A stretch of 64,000 nucleotides of DNA from Glutamicibacter sp. B1 (GCF_039602135.1 NZ_CP125942.1:1302001-1366000), one strand, 5' to 3'. Counted from the first letter of the stretch, positions 9,949 through 19,423 are shown. Numbers and translations are program-made. Notes: generated by a model not told the origin, from the sequence alone.

Positions 9949-11157
9949 TTAGAGGTACTGGCCCTTGCGGATGGTCTGTACCAATTGCAGGTTTTCATCA
10001 AGGATCAAAACATCAGCGGCAAATCCGTAGTGCAAGGATCCCACCTCGTCGGCCAGGCCGATCAGGGAAGCTGGAATGGACGTTGCCGAGTTTACCGCCT
10101 GCACCAGGGGGACACCGGCGGCCACAGTATGCTGGAGGACCTGCAGCAAGGTGGAGGTGCCACCGGCAAGCGAGTTATCACTGGCCAGGCGCGCCTGAGC
10201 GTCCACCACGTTAACCTGCTGGGGTCCTAGGGTGTATTGCCCATCAGCAAGCCCTGTAGCGGCCATGGAGTCGCTGACCAGCAGGACGTTATCGGCTCCA
10301 ACCAGACGGTAGACCAAACGCACGGTATCAGGGGAGAGGTGCACCCCATCGGAGATGAGCTCTACAAAGGCATTGCGGTTGGCCGCCTCTTCAAGACAGG
10401 CTGCTACCGGTCCGGGCTCGCGGTGATGTAACGGTGGCATGCCGTTGAATAGGTGGGTGACCGTAGGTCGCTCGGTGAAGCCATCCACGCCGGCGCTACG
10501 CAGTTGTTCCCGGGCGAAGCGCAGGGATTCCGCGGTGACGCTAGCTGTGGCATTGGTATGGCCTAGGGAAGGAACAACGCCCTGGGAGACCAGCTGTTCG
10601 ATCAGCTCGTCACTGCCTTCCAACTCTGGAGCGTAGGTCATGGTGCGTAGCTGTCCGCGGCTGGCAGCAACCAATTCCGTGGCGAACTCTGGATCGGGAA
10701 GCTGTAGGTAGCGTGGGTCTTGAGCACCACAGCGAGCCTCGGAAAGGAAAGGGCCTTCACTGTGAATGCCAGCAATTGCGCCGGACTCGGCGAACTCAGC
10801 CAGAATCTCAGCGGCGTCGACCATTGAGCCTGGCTCTGCGGTCACCAGCGAGGCCAATAACGTGGTGGTGCCAGCGCCGTGGAGGAATTCCAGAGCCGTG
10901 GTGATGCTGGAATGATCTGGCGCAGAAAAGTCCGTGCCCATTGCACCGTGGCAGTGTAGGTCCACCAAGCCGGGGATGATCGTGGCCCCGGCCACCAGCT
11001 CACGGACTTCAAAGTCTTGGGCGTCCGAGCGGGCAAGGAAGTCATCTTTGTTACCAGCGAAAGCGATGCGATCACCGTCAACGGCAAGTACGCCATCGGT
11101 GACCTTCTGTCCGTCAGATATCAGGGTGGCGAAAAGGGCGTAGCGCGTTGAAGTCAT
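9949..11157 (-). CDS. nagA: N-acetylglucosamine-6-phosphate deacetylase
   Basis: A 402-residue amidohydrolase. NagA removes the acetyl group from GlcNAc-6-phosphate, giving glucosamine-6-phosphate and acetate for amino sugar catabolism and wall recycling. Visible motifs are VDLHCHGAMGTDFS (metal and substrate histidines), GIHSEGPFLS (metal-binding Glu), SLGHTNAT, THLFNGMPPLHHREPG, ELISDGVHL and LLVSDSMAATGL with the catalytic Asp. The start is ATG at 11155-11157. No nagB or PTS gene is adjacent, and it converges on the atp operon. Confidence 0.93.
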   Translation of the reverse strand: MTSTRYALFATLISDGQKVTDGVLAVDGDRIAFAGNKDDFLARSDAQDFEVRELVAGATIIPGLVDLHCHGAMGTDFSAPDHSSITTALEFLHGAGTTTLLASLVTAEPGSMVDAAEILAEFAESGAIAGIHSEGPFLSEARCGAQDPRYLQLPDPEFATELVAASRGQLRTMTYAPELEGSDELIEQLVSQGVVPSLGHTNATASVTAESLRFAREQLRSAGVDGFTERPTVTHLFNGMPPLHHREPGPVAACLEEAANRNAFVELISDGVHLSPDTVRLVYRLVGADNVLLVSDSMAATGLADGQYTLGPQQVNVVDAQARLASDNSLAGGTSTLLQVLQHTVAAGVPLVQAVNSATSIPASLIGLADEVGSLHYGFAADVLILDENLQLVQTIRKGQYL

Positions 11158-11179
11158 GTTCCCAGCTTAGAAGACAGAA

Positions 11180-11203
11180 GCCCCCGAGTCATCGACCGGG
11201 GGC
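11180..11203 (-). terminator. Hairpin between nucS and nagA
   Basis: GCCCCCG (11180-11186) pairs with CGGGGGC (11197-11203) across a 10-base loop, 20 bases after the nucS stop on the minus strand. The following minus-strand bases, TTCTGTCTTC, are only moderately T-rich, so termination may be partial. Confidence 0.5.
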
Positions 11204-11223
11204 AACTGTTCAAAAAAGTTGGG

Positions 11224-11919
11224 CTAGAAAAGGCGCCCGGCTGAGTCATCAACACCACGCATGGCGTCATAATCCAAGGTGAGGCAACGAATTCCGCGAT
11301 CCTCAGCGAGCGTACGAGCCTGCGGTTTGATCTGCTGGGCAGCAAAAATTCCGGTCACCGGCTTCAGCAATGGATCGCGGTTGAGCAGATCCAGGTATCG
11401 GGTCAGCTGTTCCACACCGTCGATGTCACCACGACGCTTGAGCTCTACCGCCACGGTGGCACCCTTGGCATCACGAGCGAGGATATCTACCGGACCAATG
11501 GCGGTCATATATTCACGGCGAATCAGCTTGTGGCCATCGCCGAGCAATTCGATCTGTTCGGCCAGCAGGCGCTGAAGGTCTGCCTCAACGCCGTCTTTGA
11601 TCAGGCCCGGGTCGGTACCCAGGATATGTGCTGAGTCGTGCTCGAAGCTGTGGAAATTGATGGTCAGCTTGTCATCGGTTTTGGCGCTGGCAACAGTCCA
11701 GGTGGACACCGCGCCCAAGGCGGCAGCATCTTCATCGGGAGTTCCCTCATGCAGGGTCAGGGGAGGGTTCATCCAGTTCAGCGGCTTATAGCTACCACCA
11801 TCGGAATGGATCAGCACCGAGCCATCGGCCTTGACCATCACCAGGCGAGTCGCCAACGGAAGGTGGGCTCGAAGACGGCCCTCGTAATCTACTGAACACT
11901 TTGCAACCACTAAACGCAC
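11224..11919 (-). CDS. nucS: Mismatch-specific endonuclease NucS/EndoMS
   Basis: NucS replaces MutS/MutL in many actinobacteria by cutting both strands at mismatches. The 231-residue protein has the N-terminal DNA-binding domain ([16 protein letters not shown]) and a PD-(D/E)XK nuclease core with D145 (VDILARD) and E159-x-K161 (VAVELKR). The C-terminus ends GRLF; in relatives the C-terminal tail binds the sliding clamp. GTG at 11919 is preferred over an in-frame GTG nine bases upstream. It matches homologues and lies exactly 7 bases after a TAAAGT -10 hexamer (11927-11932), implying a leaderless mRNA. Confidence 0.93.
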   Translation of the reverse strand: MRLVVAKCSVDYEGRLRAHLPLATRLVMVKADGSVLIHSDGGSYKPLNWMNPPLTLHEGTPDEDAAALGAVSTWTVASAKTDDKLTINFHSFEHDSAHILGTDPGLIKDGVEADLQRLLAEQIELLGDGHKLIRREYMTAIGPVDILARDAKGATVAVELKRRGDIDGVEQLTRYLDLLNRDPLLKPVTGIFAAQQIKPQARTLAEDRGIRCLTLDYDAMRGVDDSAGRLF

Positions 11920-11966
11920 CCCACACACTTTACTAGCTGGTTGTTAGTTGTGTTGGTAGATACGGC

Positions 11967-12329
11967 ATGATTAATGACATGCCACGTTCAAACCGTCCAC
12001 GCCGTTCCAAGAATTTACGTCCCGGCAAGGCACGAAACCATGACGAAGAATCGGAGTATGAAGCCGGCACTGACGACTGGCTACAGCGCGCCCGCTTCGG
12101 CGTGGTGCGACTGCAAGATGCGCCCGACGGGCAATGGCATGTACGCAAGATTGCACCGCTGAACGCCAATAAGGTTTACACCTGCCCCGGCTGCCATCAG
12201 CAGATCGGCGTGGGGGTAGGACACGTTGTTGCTTGGCGGGCAGACCACTGGTCAGGTGATGACGCAGCAGCATCGGCCCGTCGTCATTGGCACCCACATT
12301 GCTGGGATACCCGCTCCTACCGCTATTAG
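11967..12329 (+). CDS. Small basic Cys/His-rich protein divergent from nucS, function unknown
   Basis: 120 residues; the basic N-terminus (RSNRPRRSKNLRPGKARNHDEE) is followed by a compact domain with CPGC near residue 73 and HWHPHC near the end, with a further His between. The pattern CxxC...H...HxHC suggests a small zinc-binding domain. Similar genes sit beside nucS in related actinobacteria, often misnamed ATP/GTP-binding protein; I see no P-loop. ATG 11979 (MPRSNR) is a possible alternative start. It is divergent from nucS, so their promoters share about 47 bases. Confidence 0.7.
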   Translation: MINDMPRSNRPRRSKNLRPGKARNHDEESEYEAGTDDWLQRARFGVVRLQDAPDGQWHVRKIAPLNANKVYTCPGCHQQIGVGVGHVVAWRADHWSGDDAAASARRHWHPHCWDTRSYRY

Positions 12330-12338
12330 GCGCGTGTC

Positions 12339-13697
12339 CTAACGATGGTCTTGGCGTGCGATAAAAACTTCGCGGAGCAAGATCATCGCGCTGGCAGCTA
12401 CCGGAATAGCCATGAGCGCACCGGTGACCCCGGCCAGAGTTCCGCCGGCGATGACCGAGATGACAGCTACGGCACCGGGCACCGCCACCGCCCTACGCAT
12501 AATGCGTGGGGACACAAAGTAGGCCTCAACTTGTAGGTACCCGAAGTAGCAGACGGCGTAGATCACTGCGGTCTGCCATCCCAAGGACAATGTCACCAAG
12601 GTGACCAGAATCCCAGCAATCACGCCACCAACCAGCGGAATGAAGGCCAGTATGGCCACTAGCAAGGTCAAGAGTGCGGCGAACGGAACACCAAGGATGG
12701 TCATCAGCAGCAGGGCCACCAGCGAGTTCAAAATCGCTACGGAAGCCTGACCCATCACGTAGTTACCGACAGACCGGGTAATTCTTTCGGCCAGTTCACT
12801 GACCCGCTGACGCTTTGACCGCGGAGCTAGGCGCAAAGAAAAGCCCATGATGCCGGGTAGCGAAGCCAAGAAGTAGATGGCCAGCACCAATACGATCAGG
12901 ATGCCAAACATGGACTGTGCCACGGTCTGAGAGACACCGAGCACGCCACCAAAGACGTTGGTGACCGCACCGGAATCACCGAAGAAGCGATTGACTTCGG
13001 TGGTGACGCGTTCGGACAGTGCGTACTGCTGATCGATTTCTTGTACCCATTCACTGTTCAAAAAATCTGCGACGATTTCCGGCGCCCGGGTGATGAAGCT
13101 CGTGATCTGGTTGACCAAGGTTGGAATGATCAACGCCATGAACCCGCCAAATATGGCTAGCGTGCCCACCATCGTCAGTACGACAGACATGGGACGGGAC
13201 AGCCCGCGTCGCATCAAAAAGCGCACGACTGGGTCCAACCCCAAGGCGATGAACAGCGCAATGGCAATCCAGGTCAGCAACGAACCGACATTGGTCAGGA
13301 CGTAGTATCCGCCGAGGGCCAAACCCACGCCGATGGTGGCCAAAAAGCCCATGGACACCGGATGCAGCGCCGGGAAGGGGTCAAGAGATTCTTCTGACTG
13401 ATGTTCTGGGACTTCACCGAGTGCCGCAGCACGCGTCGGGGTGCTGAACATTTTGCCTAGGCCCGCGCTCAGTCGTCGGGCCCAGCGACTTTGGAGCGGA
13501 GCACTTGGACTGGTGGCGCTCTGCGCTGTACCAGACTCGGCTTCCGGCGAATTCACAGGTTTTGAATCCGTTGATTCTGCAGCCGTAGTAGGTGTAGCGG
13601 TGTGATCCTCAGGCTCGTGAGGATCGTTGTGTTGGCGCTGTTGATCTGGCTCCATGGCACTGAGCATATCGCGGGCACCGGTGTTTTTGTGGTGCAT
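12339..13697 (-). CDS. AI-2E family transporter (PerM/YdiK-like)
   Basis: 452 residues; a low-complexity cytoplasmic N-terminus of about 115 residues rich in Asp, Glu, Ser and Pro, then about eight membrane helices of the UPF0118/AI-2E exporter family. Family landmarks are GLALGGYYVLTNVGSLLTWIAIALFIALGLDPVV, the central soluble stretch and PLVGGVIAGILVTLVTLSLGW. Members export diverse small molecules or ions; the substrate is not predictable. The start is unsettled: in-frame ATGs also occur at codons 11 and 15, and I saw no clear ribosome-binding site for any of them. It converges on the small Cys/His protein with a 9-base gap. Confidence 0.82.
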   Translation of the reverse strand: MHHKNTGARDMLSAMEPDQQRQHNDPHEPEDHTATPTTAAESTDSKPVNSPEAESGTAQSATSPSAPLQSRWARRLSAGLGKMFSTPTRAAALGEVPEHQSEESLDPFPALHPVSMGFLATIGVGLALGGYYVLTNVGSLLTWIAIALFIALGLDPVVRFLMRRGLSRPMSVVLTMVGTLAIFGGFMALIIPTLVNQITSFITRAPEIVADFLNSEWVQEIDQQYALSERVTTEVNRFFGDSGAVTNVFGGVLGVSQTVAQSMFGILIVLVLAIYFLASLPGIMGFSLRLAPRSKRQRVSELAERITRSVGNYVMGQASVAILNSLVALLLMTILGVPFAALLTLLVAILAFIPLVGGVIAGILVTLVTLSLGWQTAVIYAVCYFGYLQVEAYFVSPRIMRRAVAVPGAVAVISVIAGGTLAGVTGALMAIPVAASAMILLREVFIARQDHR

Positions 13698-13815
13698 GAC
13701 ATTGCATGAAAATACTATTGATCCACTTCACAGCCCCGGAACGGAACCATGATCGCGTTGAACTCGTTAGACTTGGGAATGAACTGCAGTAAGACGTAGG
13801 CGAATAGGTGAACTC

Positions 13816-15552
13816 GTGCGAAAAGTAATCTCCGTGATCGCGATGCTACTGGGGGCCGCAGCCCTCGTGGTTGGCATCGGACAGAAGACCTTTTGGGCCC
13901 CGCCCGAAACGGTCACTGCGACCATGCCGCAACTTGACGGCGAGGCACCGCTGACAGTGATCGAGTCTTCGGTCAATGATCCCAAACTTGACCCGGTAGA
14001 ACTGGTAATCAAGGCCAAGGGTGAATTCACTGCGTCTTTGGGACGTAGCTACGACGTTGATGCTTGGGTCGACAATGCAGCACACGTGTCGCTGACCGGT
14101 GTTGATACCGAGAATCACCAGATGATCGCTAAATACGTTGACGGTGAGGCCGAAGTGCCTAACCCTGCCGGCGATGACATCTTCTTTGATTCACAAAGTG
14201 CTGATGGCACCATGACCTACCGCTGGACGACTCCTGACTCCGGTGACTGGTCGCTGCTATTGGCCGCAGGCGGAAAGGACGCAGCCCCAGTGGACATTTC
14301 CGTGACCTACGCCAACGATGACGCAATGCCATTTGCTCTGCCGTTGATCATCGCCGGTGCAGTACTGCTGGTCTTTGGGCTGGCCCTGCTGGTGATGCGT
14401 CCAGCTAAGCCAAAGAATTCCGCTAATACTCAGCACTCGGTGGCTGCAGCTGCCGTTGTTGCACTGGCGATTTCCGGTGTTGCGCTGCCAATGCAGCCGC
14501 AGGATGATTCCAGCGCTACCCCTTCGGAATCTGCTTCCCCATCCGATGAAGCTAGCTCAAGCGCATCTTCGTCCGCTCCTGCAGAAGAGTCAGCATCGGC
14601 TTCTGCCACCGAGTCGGCTTCAGAGTCCAGCGAAACTTCTGACGCGGAACCTACCGCCTACCCGGTACTAACCGAAGAGCAGCTCAAGAACGTTCTGGCT
14701 GATGTTCAAAAGCAGGTCGGCAACGCCGATGATAAGCAGGATGTGAAGGCTTTGGAGTCCCGCGCTGCCGGTGCCTTTAAGTACCTGCGCGGCCAGCGCT
14801 ACGAGATGCTTAAGAAGGACTACAAGGTTGATAAGCCGTTGACCTTGAACACTCAGGTCTTGCGCTCGGCTGCCGTGCCAAACGCCAGCGGCGCTGAATT
14901 CCCTCGCGTGATCTCAGTGGTCACCGCGAAGGACAACGACGCTGATACCCTGCCACAGGCCTTGACCTTGGTGCAGAAGAGCGCGCGTGATAACTACCAG
15001 GTTGTTTTCGCCGGTCAGATGCTGCCGAACTCATCCTTCCCGGGCATCGCAGTGGGGGATCCTGCCACGAAGCAGCTGACCGCTGATGCTAAGGACCTGC
15101 AGATGACTCCAGAAAAGGCCCTGGACGCCCTGGCTGATGTCCTGACCAATGAGAATTCGAAGCAGAAGGATCAGTTTGCTGACTCCGAGTTCATCAAGGC
15201 GATCCACGCCGCGCAGAAGTCCGAATCGGATGATGCCGACGAGGCAAAGGTAAGCTACAAGCGTTCAGTAACCAAGGGCGACACCTACGCCGTGTCCACT
15301 CCAGATGGCGGTGCCATCGTGGTGGGCAAGCTTAATAACAAGGCCCTGTTTGAGCGCACCGAAAATGCCGACCCGCTCAAGAGCAGCGATAAGTTGACCG
15401 AACAGCTGTTGGGTTCCAGCTCGTCCAATGGCAACGTGGAAAGCACCTACGCCGAGCCAGTGATGTTCTACATCCCGGCCGATGGATCTGAAGACAAGAT
15501 CCAGCTGATCTCCGCTGACCAAGTCCTGCTCACTGTGAAGGAAGTTGACTAG
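13816..15552 (+). CDS. Large envelope protein with three membrane segments and a Ser/Glu-rich linker, unrecognised
   Basis: 578 residues from GTG 13816, five bases after GGTGA. Hydrophobic segments lie at about 4-22, 173-195 and 207-225. Between the first two is a roughly 150-residue extracytoplasmic domain (VDAWVDNAAHVSLTGVD, TYRWTTPDSGDWSLLLAAGG). Residues about 226-275 are low-complexity Ser/Ala/Glu/Asp, a surface-linker composition. A roughly 300-residue C-terminal domain follows, predicted outside the cell. I recognise no catalytic motif. It is five bases upstream of the thioredoxin-fold/TPR gene, so the two are probably co-transcribed. A wall-associated or transport-accessory role is only a guess. 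Confidence 0.75.
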   Translation: MRKVISVIAMLLGAAALVVGIGQKTFWAPPETVTATMPQLDGEAPLTVIESSVNDPKLDPVELVIKAKGEFTASLGRSYDVDAWVDNAAHVSLTGVDTENHQMIAKYVDGEAEVPNPAGDDIFFDSQSADGTMTYRWTTPDSGDWSLLLAAGGKDAAPVDISVTYANDDAMPFALPLIIAGAVLLVFGLALLVMRPAKPKNSANTQHSVAAAAVVALAISGVALPMQPQDDSSATPSESASPSDEASSSASSSAPAEESASASATESASESSETSDAEPTAYPVLTEEQLKNVLADVQKQVGNADDKQDVKALESRAAGAFKYLRGQRYEMLKKDYKVDKPLTLNTQVLRSAAVPNASGAEFPRVISVVTAKDNDADTLPQALTLVQKSARDNYQVVFAGQMLPNSSFPGIAVGDPATKQLTADAKDLQMTPEKALDALADVLTNENSKQKDQFADSEFIKAIHAAQKSESDDADEAKVSYKRSVTKGDTYAVSTPDGGAIVVGKLNNKALFERTENADPLKSSDKLTEQLLGSSSSNGNVESTYAEPVMFYIPADGSEDKIQLISADQVLLTVKEVD

Positions 15553-15557
15553 TACCC

Positions 15558-16469
15558 ATGAGCGAAGAGAACATCCCCTCAACCCGCGGGGCGGTAGACC
15601 TTTCGGCCCTGGCTAATCAGGGCCCGCAGGCTACTGACTCTGCTGCCTCGGCAGCTGCTAGCTGGACCACCAACCTTGACGAGGCGGCTTTCCAGCAGTT
15701 TGTGGGACTCTCGCAGAGCGTTCCAGCTATCGTGTCCCTGGGGTCACCGCGCGTACAGGTATCGGCAGATCTTGACGCCGTGCTACGCAAACTGGTGGAT
15801 GCCAAGGGCGGTAAGTTTGTTCTTGGCTTGGTGGATGCAGAAACTTATCCGCAGATCGCTCAGGCTTTCCAAGCTCAGCAGATTCCGATGGTTGTTGCTT
15901 TGGTGAAGGGCCAGCCTGTGCCCTTGTTCCAAGGTCCTGCCGCGGAAGAACAGATTAGCCAACTGTTCACCCAGCTTGAGCAGCTGGCAGTACAACAGGG
16001 ATTGACCGGGACTATTCCGCCATTTTCTGGAACCGCGACGGATACCGAACCGCCATTGCCACCACTGCATCAGAAGGCCGTGGATGCCATAGATGCGGGG
16101 GACTACGCAGCCGCGGAGGCAGCCTACCTCGAAGCGCTCAACGAGAAGCCAAATGATCATGAAGCTCAGGTTGGCGTCTACCAGGTGCGACTGCTCTCGC
16201 GCACGCAGAACCTTGACCTAAACAAGGCTCGTGATCTGGCAGCACAGAACCCAGAAGACCTTGGCGCGCAGCTTGATGTGGCTGACCTCGATGTCATTGG
16301 CGGTCACGTGGAGGATGCCTTCGCTCGTCTGGTGCTGTTGATTTCAAAGCTGGCTGATGATGATCGTGAACGTGTTCGCCGTCGCCTTATCGAGCTTTAC
16401 GCGGTAGTGGGCAATACCGATCCTCGCGTTGCAGCTTCCCGTCAGAAATTGGCGCGCGTGCTGTTCTAA
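15558..16469 (+). CDS. Thioredoxin-fold/TPR protein of the YbbN/CnoX type
   Basis: 303 residues. Residues about 35-150 follow the thioredoxin fold (FQQFVGLSQSVPAIVSLGSP, FVLGLVDAETYPQIAQAFQAQQIPMVVALVKGQPVPLFQGPAAEEQISQLF), but the usual WCGPC site is replaced by SLGSPR, so there is no redox CxxC. The C-terminal half is helical with TPR-like repeats (AVDAIDAGDYAAAEAAYLEALNEKPNDHEAQV). This architecture is that of CnoX/YbbN, a holdase that passes clients to GroEL or DnaK. Lack of the cysteines suggests a purely chaperone role. A strong terminator follows. Confidence 0.82.
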   Translation: MSEENIPSTRGAVDLSALANQGPQATDSAASAAASWTTNLDEAAFQQFVGLSQSVPAIVSLGSPRVQVSADLDAVLRKLVDAKGGKFVLGLVDAETYPQIAQAFQAQQIPMVVALVKGQPVPLFQGPAAEEQISQLFTQLEQLAVQQGLTGTIPPFSGTATDTEPPLPPLHQKAVDAIDAGDYAAAEAAYLEALNEKPNDHEAQVGVYQVRLLSRTQNLDLNKARDLAAQNPEDLGAQLDVADLDVIGGHVEDAFARLVLLISKLADDDRERVRRRLIELYAVVGNTDPRVAASRQKLARVLF

Positions 16470-16486
16470 ATTTGCTGCGTCACAAA

Positions 16487-16526
16487 GCCTCGGTCGACAA
16501 GAAAATTTGTCGGCCGAGGCTTTTTT
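16487..16526 (+). terminator. Intrinsic terminator after the thioredoxin-fold/TPR gene
   Basis: GCCTCGGTCGACAA (16487-16500) pairs with TTGTCGGCCGAGGC (16507-16520), with one G-U pair and a 6-base loop, followed by six T residues. A textbook rho-independent terminator ending the 13816-16469 unit. Confidence 0.93.
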
Positions 16527-16589
16527 CGTACTCAGGAATAACTCCAAAGGATGATGTGCATTGACTTGGTGCTTTGTTAGCCTGAAAAC

Positions 16590-17354
16590 ATGAATCAGAT
16601 CGCACTGGATATTCGCGGCCTCGCCAAGCAATTTGGTCCCAAAGTCGCAGTGGACAATGTCAGCCTGCAGGTACCTTCCGGATCTTTTTATGGCCTAGTC
16701 GGCCCGAACGGCGCCGGTAAAACCACCATGCTCTCCATGGCCACCGGACTGCTCAGACCCGATGCCGGGCAGGCCCTGGTCAATGGCGTGGATATCTGGG
16801 CGGACCCGCAAGCAGCCAAAGCGACCATGGGTGTACTGGCCGACGGCGTGCGTCAGTTTGATCGCCTCACCGGTCGGCAGTTGGTTACCTACTCCGGACT
16901 CTTGCGTGGCATGGAACGAGCAGAGGTCACGGATCGAACCGAAGACTTATTACGCGTTATGGACCTCAGCGATGACGGCGACAAGCTCGTGGTGGACTAT
17001 TCGGCGGGTATGACCAAGAAGATTTCCTTGGCTACCGCCATGATTCATTCACCGAAACTCTTGGTACTAGACGAGCCTTTTGAAGCCGTTGACCCGGTCT
17101 CGGCGGCCAATATCCGTGACATCCTGAACGACTACGTTAAGTTCGGCGGCACCGTGATCGTGTCCTCGCACGTCATGGATCTCGTGCAGCGCATGTGTAC
17201 CCACGTTGCTGTCATTGCCGGAGGTGTGCTCAAGGCACAGGGTTCGGTTGATGAGGTACGTGGTGAGATGACCTTGGAAGACCGCTTCGTTGATCTGGTC
17301 GGCGGACGAGCAAATAATGAAGGGTTGTCATGGTTGCGCACATCCTCAAACTGA
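16590..17354 (+). CDS. ABC transporter ATP-binding protein (ABC-2 exporter type)
   Basis: 254 residues with all ATPase motifs: Walker A GPNGAGKTT near residues 37-45, a signature region YSAGMTKKISLATAMI (a variant without the usual LSGGQ), Walker B LLVLDEPFEAVDP, and the switch His in VIVSSHVMDLVQ. This is the short single-domain ATPase of ABC-2 exporters. TAGCCT at 16578-16583 lies six bases before the ATG, so the mRNA is probably leaderless. The 3' end overlaps the permease start by 25 bases, implying coupled translation. The substrate is unknown. Confidence 0.9.
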   Translation: MNQIALDIRGLAKQFGPKVAVDNVSLQVPSGSFYGLVGPNGAGKTTMLSMATGLLRPDAGQALVNGVDIWADPQAAKATMGVLADGVRQFDRLTGRQLVTYSGLLRGMERAEVTDRTEDLLRVMDLSDDGDKLVVDYSAGMTKKISLATAMIHSPKLLVLDEPFEAVDPVSAANIRDILNDYVKFGGTVIVSSHVMDLVQRMCTHVAVIAGGVLKAQGSVDEVRGEMTLEDRFVDLVGGRANNEGLSWLRTSSN

Positions 17355-18895
17355 AACTACGACTGCTTGCCAATGGGTTCAAGCGTTCGGTAGGTCAGCT
17401 GGTCGGTGTGATCATCGGTGGCGTGTACGCCTTAGGGCTGATAGTGATGCTGACCCTGGCCGCCTGGTTCACAGCCGGAGAAAGCGCGATTGCCGGAGAA
17501 GTGAGCATCATCGTCGCGTCATTGGTGGTGCTGGGCTGGGCGGTGATTCCACCGCTGCTGACCGGTGTTGATCTGACCTTGGAGCCTTCGCGGTTTGTGC
17601 ACTTTGGCATCCCGCAAAAAGCCTTGGGCCCGGCCCTGGTGCTATCCGGATTTATTTCGGTACCTGCGATCTTGACGATTGTTGGGCTCATTGGTGGTTC
17701 GCTCACCTTCCGTTATGATCCTTTGGCACTGGTGGTTGGAATCGTGGCTGCCATCATTACCGCGGTGATGGCGGTGTTGGTATGCCAGTATTTGACGATT
17801 ATGGCTACCGCCTTGCGCGCCAAGCGTCGATTCCGCGAATTCACCTTTGCGGTGTTGTTTTTGATCTTGGTCTGCTTGGGGCCAATCATCTCCTCGATCG
17901 CCATGGCAGCGAGCAGCCTGGTGGATTTGGTAGTGCCTATCGCCAATGTATTGGCCTACACGCCGTTGGGAGCTGCTGCGGCCCTCCCCGGTGCCATCGC
18001 TGCTGGGAACTACGTGCAGTTTGGTATCTGTCTGGTGCTGACGGTGATCTATCTGGCCGGCCTGTATTGGTTGGTTTCTCGAGCGACAGCCAAAGCGACG
18101 GTCACGCCGCCACCGGAACAACAAGCTGCCAAACAAAGTGGCTTGGGGTTCTTCAAATACGCACCAAGTAATCCAGCAGGTGCCGTCGGGGCCCGCGCTT
18201 TGACCTATTGGTTCAAAGACCCGCGCTACGCCATCGGTGTATTGATGGTTCCGGTGCTGCCGTTGATCTTCTGGTTTGTCGGCAACCAGAGCGGAAACTA
18301 CACCATGATGTTCCTGTTGGGACCCTTTATCGGAATCCTGCTGGGCTTTTCCATTTCCGCCGATATTTCCTATGACAATACGGCGTTTGCATTGCATGTT
18401 CTTACCGGGGTTTCAGGGCGCGCCGATCGTGCCGGACGAGCCCTGGCCTGCCTGACGCTGTCAATCATTCCGGTGCTTGCTGCGGCAATACTGCCCGGAG
18501 CGATCTCCGGCGAAGTATGGCGGATTCCCGGTGACATTGGCATGTCCCTGGCTGCTTTGCTCGTCGCCTTAGGTGTTGCTTCGGTCGCCTCGGCCCGATA
18601 CACCTACGCGGTACCACTTCCAGGGGATAATCCCATGAAGACCCCTCCAGGTAACGGTATGCGCGTGGCGCTAACCCAGTTGGCTACTTTCACGACCATG
18701 GGAGTCTTGCTGATCCCGGTGATCATTCCGTACCTGATTGGCTGGTTCCAAGAGTCGCAGGGCTTTAGTTACCTGACCCTCGGCATTGGTTTGGTACTGG
18801 GCATTGGACTGTTCTTCGGCGGCCTAGTCCTAGGTGGTAAGTGGTACGAAAACCGGGCACCTGAGCTGATGCAAGCGGTCATGCTCAACAAATAA
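17330..18895 (+). CDS. ABC-2 type transporter permease
   Basis: 521 residues with about twelve hydrophobic helices, arranged as two similar halves around a central hydrophilic stretch (TPPPEQQAAKQSGLGFFKYAPSN). It starts at ATG 17330 inside the ATPase gene, after GAAGGG. Its size suggests two permease domains in one polypeptide, so two ATPase subunits would pair with a single permease. No substrate-specific motif is visible. Most of the minus-strand open frames beneath it are shadows. Confidence 0.87.
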   Translation: MVAHILKLKLRLLANGFKRSVGQLVGVIIGGVYALGLIVMLTLAAWFTAGESAIAGEVSIIVASLVVLGWAVIPPLLTGVDLTLEPSRFVHFGIPQKALGPALVLSGFISVPAILTIVGLIGGSLTFRYDPLALVVGIVAAIITAVMAVLVCQYLTIMATALRAKRRFREFTFAVLFLILVCLGPIISSIAMAASSLVDLVVPIANVLAYTPLGAAAALPGAIAAGNYVQFGICLVLTVIYLAGLYWLVSRATAKATVTPPPEQQAAKQSGLGFFKYAPSNPAGAVGARALTYWFKDPRYAIGVLMVPVLPLIFWFVGNQSGNYTMMFLLGPFIGILLGFSISADISYDNTAFALHVLTGVSGRADRAGRALACLTLSIIPVLAAAILPGAISGEVWRIPGDIGMSLAALLVALGVASVASARYTYAVPLPGDNPMKTPPGNGMRVALTQLATFTTMGVLLIPVIIPYLIGWFQESQGFSYLTLGIGLVLGIGLFFGGLVLGGKWYENRAPELMQAVMLNK

Positions 18896-18912
18896 ATCTC
18901 GTGAAGCCAATT

Positions 18913-18966
18913 CGGCACGCGGTCATTGCGTCAGCAAAATGCTGGGGTGAGACCGCGTGTCGTTTT
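18913..18966 (+). terminator. Probable terminator after the ABC-2 permease
   Basis: CGGCACGCGGTC (18913-18924) pairs with GACCGCGTGTCG (18951-18962), with one G-U pair, closing a 26-base loop that contains a small AGC/GCT inner stem. TTTT and TTG follow at once. The loop is long but the outer stem is strong. Confidence 0.75.
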
Positions 18967-19116
18967 GTTGTTAAAACTCCATGAATCACAGTTGCTGGAT
19001 CGGCCTAAAAGCGCGCATGTGGAGGCGGAAGCACAAAGACTTTTGGCAGTGGATGTGGACAAGCTCCCATGCTGAACGGACTCGCAAAGCAGGTAATTCG
19101 TACTAGACTTGAAGGC

Positions 19117-19368
19117 ATGGTGGAACAGTCTGAAGAAACTCGTGGCGGCACAGCGACGATCGAACGGACCGAGACAACTCAGAGTGTCGAGGCTGGCGAT
19201 CATGAGCGTTTTGCCCATTACGTGCAGAAGGAAAAGATCATGGAATCGGCGCTGTCCGGTGAGCCAGTGATCGCCCTGTGCGGCAAGGTATGGACCCCAG
19301 GTCGAGACCCCAAGAAGTTCCCGGTATGCCCTGAGTGCAAGGAAGTTTACGACTCCTTGATGGGGTAG
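19117..19368 (+). CDS. DUF3039 protein
   Basis: 83 residues from ATG 19117, which lies 7 bases after TAGACT (19104-19109) and so fits a leaderless start; the open frame extends 48 bases upstream. The conserved block GDHERFAHYVQKEKI...GEPVIALCGKVWTPGRDPKKFPVCPECKEVYD defines DUF3039. The spacing C-x17-CxxC suggests a small metal-binding fold. Function is unknown. In actinobacteria the family is repeatedly found just before a DEAD/DEAH helicase gene, as here (55-base gap), so a joint role in nucleic acid metabolism is likely. Confidence 0.85.
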   Translation: MVEQSEETRGGTATIERTETTQSVEAGDHERFAHYVQKEKIMESALSGEPVIALCGKVWTPGRDPKKFPVCPECKEVYDSLMG

Positions 19369-19423
19369 TGCCCGAGAACGAACAGCACTACTTCACACAC
19401 AGCACGCGGCCGGGAAAAGGTAA

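Noticed and set aside
17642..18397. 251-codon minus-strand frame inside the ABC-2 permease
   Set aside because: His/Gln/Arg-rich translation typical of antisense to hydrophobic membrane helices.
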